Origin: Desulfotomaculum sp.
Lineage (GTDB): Bacteria; Bacillota; Desulfotomaculia; Desulfotomaculales; Nap2-2B
Direction of reading: 5' to 3'
DNA length: 51,638 nucleotides
NCBI GenBank assembly: GCA_003513005.1
Contig: DOTD01000016.1
Coordinates: 1-51,638, forward strand
Shown: positions 9,418 to 16,741 of the stretch, piece after piece
Numbering within the stretch: the stretch's first letter is position 1
Layout: each line of letters starts with the position of its first letter
Made by a program: the position numbers and the translations under genes
Notes under the pieces: model-generated
Told to the model about the DNA's origin: nothing
What the model saw: the letters and a program-made list of their open reading frames with translations, nothing else
Databases searched by the model: none

Positions 9418-10240
9418 TAGAAAGACTTGCCGGCAAACATCATCAGGTGTTCTACTATAGGACCCAGAGCAAGGGCGGGGAAGAAGGTCAGCGCCCCGAT
9501 AATCAGTCTAAATAGGGTCCGCTCACGCCAAGGCTTCTGACAAGCGGGCTGCCCGATATTTCGCTGACATAACAGAGACTAAGAAAAATTACAAATAAGG
9601 CGAGCATCACGGCAAAGATAATCCTGCCCTGCCTGATGTCGCCGACGATATGTCCGAAGGTAAAGGTCAGCCCTGCAGGGATGACAAGAATGGCCAGCAT
9701 TTCAAGAAAGTTGGTCAGCGGGGTCGGGTTTTCAAAAGGATGGGCGGAGTTTGCGTTGAAAAAGCCGCTGCCGTTTGTGCCCAGTTCCTTGATGGCTTCC
9801 TGTGAGGCTACCGGCCCCATTGGTATTGTTTTCCTTTGCGTCAGATAGCTCATCGTGGACTCGCCGCTGTATGCCTGCCAGTTGGTATTGGTTGCAAAGC
9901 TTACCGCTGTATTTAAGGCGAGGACGGGATTGACCGCGCCCAAATGCTGGGGATTCAAGGGCAGATGGTTTTGTAAAAGCTGAAAGAGAAAAACAAAAGC
10001 TATCCCGAACAGGTTGAAAAGAACCAGCGCGGTTGTATATTCGCGCCAGTTCATCTCCCTTTTCGGATCAATGCCTGCCACCCGGTAAAGAAGCTGTTCC
10101 AAAGGTCTCATTATTAGGTCCGGCAGGGTTCGCTTATCTGTATAGACACTAAACATGAAACCACCGAGCGGAACGGCCAGCAGGGTAAGCAGGATTACAT
10201 ACAGCAGCAGCTGAAAAATGTCGCTGACAGGAAACATCAT
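9418..10240 (-). pseudogene. kdpA: KdpA, K+ channel subunit with internal deletions and frameshift
   Basis: The N-terminal helices and GESTMSYLTQ filter-region sequence are present. At about 9838 the frame joins directly to TIPMGPVASQEAIKELGTNG, losing roughly 80 residues relative to full-length KdpA. It continues to SLGVSGPYLD and stops at about 9503. In the next frame, from about 9505 down to 9418, the genuine C-terminus (ALTFFPALALGPIVEHL) appears. The second deletion removes about 300 residues and breaks the reading frame. The ATG overlaps the kdpF stop (ATGA). Full KdpA has about 560 residues; about 270 are left here. Confidence 0.85.
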
Positions 10241-10344
10241 AACACCTCCGCTTTGATCAGACAGTAAACAAGATAAGCAAGCATCGCCGCGGATAACACC
10301 CCGCCAAAAATAAAGTCGTCAATATTTACCCTCCTCGTATTCAT
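10237..10344 (-). CDS. kdpF: KdpF-like small membrane subunit
   Basis: A 35-codon frame encoding one hydrophobic helix with the KdpF-like pattern IFGGVLSAAMLAYLVYCLIKAE, just upstream of kdpA and overlapping it by the ATGA motif. KdpF stabilises the KdpFABC complex. The ATG at 10344 lies upstream of an AGGAGGG string, so true initiation may be a few codons later at a non-ATG codon. It seems undamaged, but its partners are not. Confidence 0.65.
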   Translation of the reverse strand: MNTRRVNIDDFIFGGVLSAAMLAYLVYCLIKAEVL

Positions 10345-10549
10345 TTATTCTGCGCCGCCCATGTTTGTTAGTTCATTTTCTGCTTTTCTGTTTCTATATT
10401 AGCCCTGTCAGGCATAAAAAAGGGATCAAGAAGACTTGCAAAGATGTAAAAAATATATAAAGATTAATAGCAGGGGATTATACGCATTAAAGGCATTTTT
10501 AAAATTATCGGGAATTGCCCGGCGAGAGTTTCATGGAGGTTTTTTAAGC

Positions 10550-11355
10550 TTGCCTGTCTACTCTTTTGATGGGAACGATTTAAAAATAATGCTTCAGGGA
10601 GCTGTTGACCTGCTTGGAGAATCGAAAGGGGAAATCGATTCCCTAAATGTCTTACCAGTGCCGGACGGGAACACAGGGACAAATATGTTCAACAGTCTGA
10701 GGAACGCGGTCCGGGAAGCCGAAAGCGCCGATACGGAGAAGATCGGCCTTATGGCAGCTGCGGCCGCAAGGGGATGCCTGCCGGGCGCCAGGGGAAATTC
10801 TGGTGTAATCCTCTCACAGTTTTTAAGCGGTTTTGCCGGTGTCCTGAAAGATAAAGAAACATCTACGGCGCAGGATATTACCCGCGCATTAACAGAAGGA
10901 GCGTTTTTTGCCCGGCAGGCGGTTATGAACCCGGTCGAGAGAACTATTCTCACGGTCGGGGCCGGTCAGTATGGGTCTTGGAATTATCGTCCTGGAAACG
11001 CTGGAATACCTGGTCAGAGGGGGCAGAATAGGCAAAGCGCAAGCCTTCCTGAAGACTGTCCTGAACATCCGGCCCATCTGCACTATAAGGGAAGGGATTA
11101 TTCATCCATACGAAAAAGTCCGTGGAAAAACCAGATCGATCGATCGCCTTGTCCAGCTTGTTTCGGAGAGAATGGCTCAAAGGCCGGTTATCTGTTCTTT
11201 TATCCACAGCGCCGACCCTGCCGGTCTTGAAGAACTTCGTGCAAAAGCCGCAGCAAGCTAAATCATATTTACCCCCTGTTGAATCTGAAATTGGAGCTGT
11301 TGTGGGAACATATGCCGGGCCTGGAGTGCTAGGAATTATGTTTTTTCCCGTTTAA
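10550..11355 (+). pseudogene. DhaL (DAK2) - DegV fusion protein, deleted and frameshifted
   Basis: From a TTG at 10550 the frame gives the DhaL/FakA-like N-terminus (IDSLNVLPVPDGNTGTNMF, ARGNSGVILSQFLSGF, NPVERTILTV). At about 10965 it is joined out of frame to the C-terminal half of a DegV fatty-acid-binding domain, read in the frame starting at 10971 (LGIIVLETLEYLVRGGRIGK, LNIRPICTIREG). A second frameshift at about 11245 carries the last piece (ESEIGAVVGTYAGPGVLG), which ends at 11352. The DhaL C-terminus and the DegV lipid-binding N-terminal lobe are missing. The tail overlaps the convergent flavoprotein gene by about 25 bases. Confidence 0.75.
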
Positions 11356-13119
11356 TTCCTGATGAGAGTGCTCTAACTCAAAAGGCCAGGCAGACAGGCC
11401 CCCTTCCATAAATTTTGCGTTTTGAAACCCATGCTCTTGAAGAATTAGCTGAGCTTCGTATGAGCGTAAGCCGTTTTTACAGAATATTATTATCTCTTTC
11501 TCCCGGGAAAGTTCGCCGGTGCGCTCGCGAAGCTGGTCGAGCGGAATTAAAAAAGTTTTCATGTATGGCAGGCCAACATCCTGAAACTCCTTGGAGGAGC
11601 GTACGTCAAGGAAAATCATGTATGGCAGGCCAACATCCTGAAACTCCCTGGGGGAGCGTACGTCAAGAAATATTAAGTTGTCATTGCGATCGATCTTTTC
11701 TTTAACTTCCAACGGACTAATGGAATTAGCCAGCCCCGCCATCTTGTTGCGCAGGGAGTTTGCGGCGTGCGCAAGCGGATCAATGGCGGTGGAAAATGTA
11801 GGCGCGTAAGCAAGGTCTAATGAAGCTAACTGATCCACAGTCGCCCCCAGGGTAATTGCGCAGGCCAGAACATCGATCCTTTTATTGGCATCACCCGGTC
11901 CGACAATCTGTGCTCCCAGAACCTTTCTTGTCCTCCGGCAGGCCAATAGTTTGATAATTATATAATTGCTCTGTTTAATATAAAGTTCCCGGTCAGATTC
12001 CGCAACAATTATGGAGACCGGCTCAAAGCCCAGTTTGACAGCCTCTTTTTCTGTAAGCCCTGTTCTCGCAACAGTGTAATCAAACATCTTCAGAATGGAC
12101 GTTGCCGCAGTTCCGAGAAATCTGTCTTCTCTGCCGGTTACATTGTTACCGATTACCCGGCCCTGCCTGTTAGCCATAGACCACATTGGCGCGTAAACAT
12201 GCTGAGCGGAAACAATATTAATGCTTTCTGCGCAGTCTCCGCCGGCGTATATGTCAGGGTCGCTTGTCTGCAGACGGTCATTTACCAGAATGGCGCCGTT
12301 GGGACCCAAGGCCAGCCCAGCTTTTTCAGCCAGTTCGACATTGGGACGCACACCAGCAGAAACCACAATAAGATCGGCTTCAAAGGTTCCGTTTTGTGTA
12401 ACCACTTTTTTGACAAATCCTTCATCTCCCTCCAGCCGCAGCACTTTTTCGGAGAGAAATAAATTCACACCGCCGGCACGAAGCCGTTTTTCTACCAAAA
12501 AAGCCATATCCGTGTCGAGAAGCCCGGGAAGAATATTATCCTTTACTTCAAAAATAGTAATCTCTATATTATCTCTTCTTGTTGTGCTATAAGCCTCAGC
12601 CAGTTGAATGCCGATCATTCCGCCGCCTATAATGGCCAGTTTTTTTGTCTTTCCGCTTTCAAGAAACGCTTTTACAGCCTGAGCGTCTTCAATATTCTTT
12701 AAGGTATGCACATTTTTTAAATCAAGGCCAGGGATAGGCGGGAGCGCTGGCCTGCTGCCTGTTGCAATAACCAGCTTGTCGTAAGGGATAACTTCTACTG
12801 CGCAGGTTGACAGGTTGGTTGTGTGCACAGTTTTGGCAGAGCGATCTATTGAATCAGCGTGCGTTCCAGTAAGAACTTTGACGTTCTTTATTGCCTTGAA
12901 AAAAGCAGCGTCTCTGAGGACACCGAGAGACGTAGATATAAGTTTGGTATACTCACTGACCAGACCGCTGTTGTAATTAGGAATGCCGCGTCCGGCGTAG
13001 GAAAGGAAGCCCCCTTGTTCAATAATAGTTATTTGAGCGTCTTTATCCAGGCGCCGGGCTCTTGCCGCCGCTTTCGGCCCTGTCGCCACACCGCCGATAA
13101 TAACAATCCTCAAACCCAT
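11329..13119 (-). CDS. CoA-disulfide reductase-like FAD/NAD(P) oxidoreductase with rhodanese domain
   Basis: 596 residues. An N-terminal FAD-binding GG-motif (IVIIGGVATGPKAAARAR) is followed by an NAD(P)-binding motif (LAIIGGGMIGIQLAEAY, about 155-170), the second FAD motif DIYAGGDCAES (about 290), a dimerisation domain, and a rhodanese domain (about 470-585) with active-site loop FCKNGLRSY. This is the domain plan of the CoA-disulfide reductase/NADH oxidase family. Two oddities: the redox cysteine normally found in the SYAxCG position is arginine (LSYAGRGIPN), and the first rhodanese strand (IFLDVRSxxEFQDVGLPYM) is duplicated in tandem. The start ATG has GGGGGAT upstream. The frame is intact, but activity may be altered; early decay is possible. 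Confidence 0.82.
   Translation of the reverse strand: MGLRIVIIGGVATGPKAAARARRLDKDAQITIIEQGGFLSYAGRGIPNYNSGLVSEYTKLISTSLGVLRDAAFFKAIKNVKVLTGTHADSIDRSAKTVHTTNLSTCAVEVIPYDKLVIATGSRPALPPIPGLDLKNVHTLKNIEDAQAVKAFLESGKTKKLAIIGGGMIGIQLAEAYSTTRRDNIEITIFEVKDNILPGLLDTDMAFLVEKRLRAGGVNLFLSEKVLRLEGDEGFVKKVVTQNGTFEADLIVVSAGVRPNVELAEKAGLALGPNGAILVNDRLQTSDPDIYAGGDCAESINIVSAQHVYAPMWSMANRQGRVIGNNVTGREDRFLGTAATSILKMFDYTVARTGLTEKEAVKLGFEPVSIIVAESDRELYIKQSNYIIIKLLACRRTRKVLGAQIVGPGDANKRIDVLACAITLGATVDQLASLDLAYAPTFSTAIDPLAHAANSLRNKMAGLANSISPLEVKEKIDRNDNLIFLDVRSPREFQDVGLPYMIFLDVRSSKEFQDVGLPYMKTFLIPLDQLRERTGELSREKEIIIFCKNGLRSYEAQLILQEHGFQNAKFMEGGLSAWPFELEHSHQELNGKKHNS
11560..11673. repeat. 57-base in-frame tandem duplication inside the rhodanese domain
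   Basis: Copies 11560-11616 and 11617-11673 differ at only a few positions and encode a repeated 19-residue block. The copies have begun to diverge (SPREFQ versus SSKEFQ), so this is not simply a fresh slippage or assembly error. Confidence 0.9.
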
Positions 13120-13289
13120 TCCGAAATCATCCCCCGCATTTTTTTATTCTATATTCTACAAAAGATTCTACAAAAGCAGCCGTTTTCCTGCCGCTGATTC
13201 GTCAAATTATTACAAAGGGAAAAAAGCAGGAAACACATTGAAAGAAATAGAATCAAAAAAAGGCGAATTATTGAGCAAGAGGGCAGAGT

Positions 13290-13313
13290 AAGTGGGGACG
13301 GTTCTTGACTTGC
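13290..13313 (+). repeat. Single copy of the GGGGACGGTTCT dispersed motif
   Basis: The sequence reads AAGTGGGGACGGTTCTTGACTT, an imperfect stem with the same core found in the tandem at 8013-8084 and the palindrome at 31584-31645. It lies in the gap between two divergently oriented genes. Confidence 0.5.
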
Positions 13314-13421
13314 ATAGTGGAAATACACATAGTGACTATACCCGTTAACTGAAAAATTAATCTGGAAAAAATGCGGGTGATTGTTATAAAATAAAGAAAA
13401 GAAAGGGATGATGGATGCAGT

Positions 13422-13679
13422 ATGTTAAAAATCATACTTATAGCCCTTGTCCTGGTTATTGCAATCGCCGCAGCAGTTGTTTTAACCATTTTTTATTCCC
13501 GCAAAGCGGAAATTGAGAAGCTCAAGCAGAAGTACAGGCGTTTGACCTTTATGTCGCCGAACGCGGCTGACGAAACCCTGCGCCTGCAGATAATCAAGCT
13601 GAAAAACAAACAACCCGGACGTACCGAAAAATGGTATATAGAAAAGGCGATTTACGACCTGGAAAGAAACAGAAGATAA
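13422..13679 (+). CDS. Small single-pass membrane protein, unknown function
   Basis: 85 residues: one N-terminal transmembrane helix (about residues 3-26, ending FYSRK) followed by a basic, helical cytoplasmic tail rich in lysine and arginine (SRKAEIEKLKQKYRRL). The ATG follows a GGGATGATGG stretch. No family is recognised. It lies 52 bases upstream of the metallo-beta-lactamase-fold gene on the same strand and may be co-transcribed with it. Confidence 0.6.
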   Translation: MLKIILIALVLVIAIAAAVVLTIFYSRKAEIEKLKQKYRRLTFMSPNAADETLRLQIIKLKNKQPGRTEKWYIEKAIYDLERNRR

Positions 13680-13731
13680 AAATCTCAACAGGGCTTTTGA
13701 TCAGCAAAAGAATAGGGAGAGGTGTTCTTAT

Positions 13732-14682
13732 TTGTCCAATGTCATTGATTTGGGAAACAGTGTTTATCAGATGGATGTTTATGGTGAGGGAAGACCGGGA
13801 AGGACTTCGTCTTACCTGATCAGGGGTAGCAAAATGGCCATATTTGAAACAGGAGCGGCCAACTGTCATGAGCACTTGCTGTCAGGGCTTGCGGAACTCG
13901 ATGCGCGCCTTTCCGATATTGACTATGTGATTGTCTCACATGTTCACCTGGACCATGCCGGGGGAGCGGGCACATTAATAAAGAAACTGCCCAATGCGCG
14001 TGTGGTCGTGCACCCGGAGGGGGCAAAGTTTCTGATGGATGCTCCCAGGTTGGAAAAGGGAGTAAGGTCCGTTTACGACGTGCCGGACTTTTATGAAATT
14101 TTCGGGCAGACGGAGTCTGTAAGCAAGGAACTCCTTTATACGCCTGCGGACGAGGAAGAGATCGATCTCGGTGGCGGGCGGGTGATTAAAATTTATCATA
14201 CGCCGGGCCACGCCAGGCACCACATTATAGCTGACGATCCTTTTTCCAAGGGGCTTTTCTGCGGTGATGCCCTGGGTACCGTCTATTACCCGCTTTCAAG
14301 CATTATTGGTCATGACTTCTACTTCTACGCCACACCTCCGCATGACTATGATCTTGACGAAGGAATTGCTTCCTGTGAGAGGATTGGAAAACTGGCTCCT
14401 GAAAAGCTTTACTTTTCGCATTTCGGCGTAATCACGGATGTAGAAAATGTCTTAAGTCGTACGCCGGTCTTTATGAGAAAGCTTACCGGTGGAGCAGGGG
14501 AGGTCCTGGCCAGGGGAGGTACTTTAAAAGATGTCGAAGGAGTGTACTGGAAATGTATCGCCGACCAATTAGCCGAATTCAGCAAACTAGACTGCCGCGA
14601 TTACATTCCGGAAATTGACATCTGGGTATGTTCTCAGGGTCTGGTTAAATATCACAGTAAAAAAGAAAAAGCCAAAGCTTAA
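13732..14682 (+). CDS. Metallo-beta-lactamase-fold hydrolase
   Basis: 316 residues. The zinc-binding signature HVHLDHAGG lies at about residue 71; further metal ligands are likely at HTPGHARHH (about 158) and FCGDALG (about 178), and a final histidine at FSHFG (about 228). Cytosolic, no signal peptide. This is the glyoxalase-II/ribonuclease-like branch of the superfamily; the substrate cannot be told. The start codon is TTG at 13732, with GGGAGAGG upstream. An intact gene. Confidence 0.85.
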   Translation: MSNVIDLGNSVYQMDVYGEGRPGRTSSYLIRGSKMAIFETGAANCHEHLLSGLAELDARLSDIDYVIVSHVHLDHAGGAGTLIKKLPNARVVVHPEGAKFLMDAPRLEKGVRSVYDVPDFYEIFGQTESVSKELLYTPADEEEIDLGGGRVIKIYHTPGHARHHIIADDPFSKGLFCGDALGTVYYPLSSIIGHDFYFYATPPHDYDLDEGIASCERIGKLAPEKLYFSHFGVITDVENVLSRTPVFMRKLTGGAGEVLARGGTLKDVEGVYWKCIADQLAEFSKLDCRDYIPEIDIWVCSQGLVKYHSKKEKAKA

Positions 14683-14719
14683 ATAAAAGTTTGTGGAAAA
14701 TTGAAGGCGCCCTTATTCT

Positions 14720-16138
14720 TTAATAAATCTTGCTCCCGCTTTCCGGTATGCTGATATTACCCCTGGCCAAAGAGGCGAAAATGCCGAACAAGCATGTTAT
14801 GGCAAAGATTGAGAACGAAATCTTCACACTTTTGGTCAGCAAACCGGCCAGGGCAGGGCTTAACTGGGTGTTACCTATATGCAGGTCGATAATCAGGGTT
14901 GCAATAGCCATACTGACCGCCTGGCCGATCAGCCGCATTGTGCCAAGTGATGAGGAGGCCACGCCGTAAAATTGTTTGGGTACAGAACCCATGACGGCGC
15001 TTGTATTGGGGGATGAAAAGAAGGCAAAACCTGTTCCCAGCAGCATCAGATTCATTACTAAAAGCCATGCGGGGGTAGTGCTGCTTAAAAAGGCGAAGAA
15101 GACAAGGCCAAGCGTAGAAAGGCCCATTCCAAAAGATGAAACAATCCGCGGCTCCACCCGATCCGATAGGGAACCTGCAAAAGGAGATAACACTGCCATA
15201 ATGATCGGCTGGGAGAGCAGTATAAAACCGGCTGTTTCCGAATTATATCCTTGAACAACCTGCAGGAAAATGGACATAAGGAAAGTTGTAGCAAATGTAG
15301 CGGAATAATTGATTAAAGCAGCGACGTTCGAAAAAGCAAAAGCAATATTGCTGCCGAAAAACTTGATGTTAAAAATCGGCTGTTCGGTTTTTAGTTCTTG
15401 AATGGCAAAGCCGATGATGATGAACAACCCCAGGGCGAGGATATATTTGGCTGATGAAGATGTGCCAATTGAAGAAAAACCGTAAATAAAGGCGACCATC
15501 CCAACCATGTAAAGAAAAGCGCCTGTTTTGTCATATTTTTCGCCCTTTGCTCCAATCCATTCTCCTTTTAACTTGGTTGCGGCCAGAAAAAGCACCGTAA
15601 CTCCTATTAAAAGGACAAAATAAAAGATTGATTCCCAACCGAGCCGGCGGTTCAAGATACCGCCAAGTACAGGACCAAGGGACAGGCCGGTATAAACGGC
15701 GGCAGTGTTGATGCCGAGAACCTTGCCCCTTTCACTTGGAGGGTAAACAGCTGTCAGGATAGCAATGTTTGTGCTGAAGCTCATGGCGGAGCCGATCCCC
15801 TGCAAAACCCTGAAAACAATCAGTGACTCCGTTGACCAGGCTGTTCCACAAAGGAGAGTCGATATACAGAAAATTGACAAACCGAAGATAAAGACTTTCT
15901 TTCTGCCGATGATATCACCGAGCCTGCCGAAGGGAAGCAGGAGGGCGGCTGAGGTTAGCAAGTAGCAGCTCACAATCCAACTCAGCATAACAGCGCTGCT
16001 GCCGAATTCCTCTCCTATGGAGGGTATAGCCAGGTTAACCGCATTGCCTATAAAAGGAGTGGAGAAAGAAGCCAGGGTAGAGACGATCAGCGCATACTTT
16101 TTTACGGATTCGCGATTCTCAGTTTTGTCCATAAGCAT
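14720..16138 (-). CDS. MFS drug exporter, DHA2 (14-TM) family
   Basis: 472 residues with about 14 hydrophobic helices. Motif A (GRLGDIIGRKKVF, about residue 70) and motif C region (GLSLGPVLGG, about 150) of proton-coupled exporters are present. It resembles EmrB/QacA-type multidrug exporters. The gene is convergent with the hydrolase gene, with only 37 bases between the stops. It is intact from start to stop; substrate unknown. Confidence 0.85.
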   Translation of the reverse strand: MLMDKTENRESVKKYALIVSTLASFSTPFIGNAVNLAIPSIGEEFGSSAVMLSWIVSCYLLTSAALLLPFGRLGDIIGRKKVFIFGLSIFCISTLLCGTAWSTESLIVFRVLQGIGSAMSFSTNIAILTAVYPPSERGKVLGINTAAVYTGLSLGPVLGGILNRRLGWESIFYFVLLIGVTVLFLAATKLKGEWIGAKGEKYDKTGAFLYMVGMVAFIYGFSSIGTSSSAKYILALGLFIIIGFAIQELKTEQPIFNIKFFGSNIAFAFSNVAALINYSATFATTFLMSIFLQVVQGYNSETAGFILLSQPIIMAVLSPFAGSLSDRVEPRIVSSFGMGLSTLGLVFFAFLSSTTPAWLLVMNLMLLGTGFAFFSSPNTSAVMGSVPKQFYGVASSSLGTMRLIGQAVSMAIATLIIDLHIGNTQLSPALAGLLTKSVKISFSIFAITCLFGIFASLARGNISIPESGSKIY

Positions 16139-16348
16139 ATCCCTCTGTCGCCGTTTTTACAAATCATAACAGGTTTGAAGAGCAAAGACAAGATTATTAC
16201 CGGGCAGCGCTTGTAAAGTAGTCAAAGAGGAGATAGACCCATGCTGTTTGTTAACGCAGCACCGCTAGTCCGGTCCGAAGCAAGCCGTGCCGCTGTCGGC
16301 GTGGAGCAGCGGAGAGAGCGTTGATAATGCCGTGCCTATCGGAAGACC

Positions 16349-16377
16349 TTGACATGCCGAACGGTTTTGTATAAAAT
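16349..16377 (+). promoter_or_regulatory. Sigma-A promoter for the riboswitch-metE transcript
   Basis: A perfect -35 TTGACA (16349-16354), a 17-base spacer and -10 TAAAAT (16372-16377) lie about 25 bases before the cobalamin aptamer begins. Confidence 0.8.
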
Positions 16378-16403
16378 TTTCCTATGTAATTGAATAATGC
16401 ATG

Positions 16404-16582
16404 CAATCAGGTTTCCGGAGAGATCCGGGACTAAGAGGGAAGACGGTGTAAATCCGTCGCGGGCCCGCCGCTGTAATCGGGGACGAAACCGGTGAGAACC
16501 ACTGCAATGTTCGTAAACTCTGAGGAACTTGCGGGAAGGTATCGGGAATAGGTTGAACCGAGAGCCAGAAGACCTGCCTGAC
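16404..16582 (+). promoter_or_regulatory. Cobalamin (adenosylcobalamin) riboswitch
   Basis: Conserved blocks in order: CAGGTTTCC, AAGAGGGAAGACGGTG with AATCCGTC, GCCCGCCGCTGTAATCGG, CCACTGCAA, GGGAAGG and the B12-box-like GAGCCAGAAGACCTGCC. These are the usual strings of a B12 riboswitch. It sits between a strong promoter and a terminator upstream of metE, so B12 should shut off the B12-independent methionine synthase. Confidence 0.93.
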
Positions 16583-16645
16583 TAGCTTTAATTTTCGCAT
16601 CTTCGGAGGCTGAGATGTTGATAACAAGTGATGCGCGGTCTTATT

Positions 16646-16695
16646 ACGGGCTTCCTTCTAAACATCTAAAGTTGGCGGGGGCCCGTTTTAGTTTA
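16646..16695 (+). terminator. Riboswitch expression-platform terminator
   Basis: ACGGGC (16646-16651) pairs with GCCCGT (16681-16686), followed by TTTAGTTTAT. It lies between the aptamer and metE, as expected for transcription attenuation. The stem is short and the loop large, so pairing with upstream sequence could change it. Confidence 0.5.
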
Positions 16696-16741
16696 TCCTT
16701 CTTGCGTTTAACCAATAATAACAAGAGAGGTGTAGATTATT

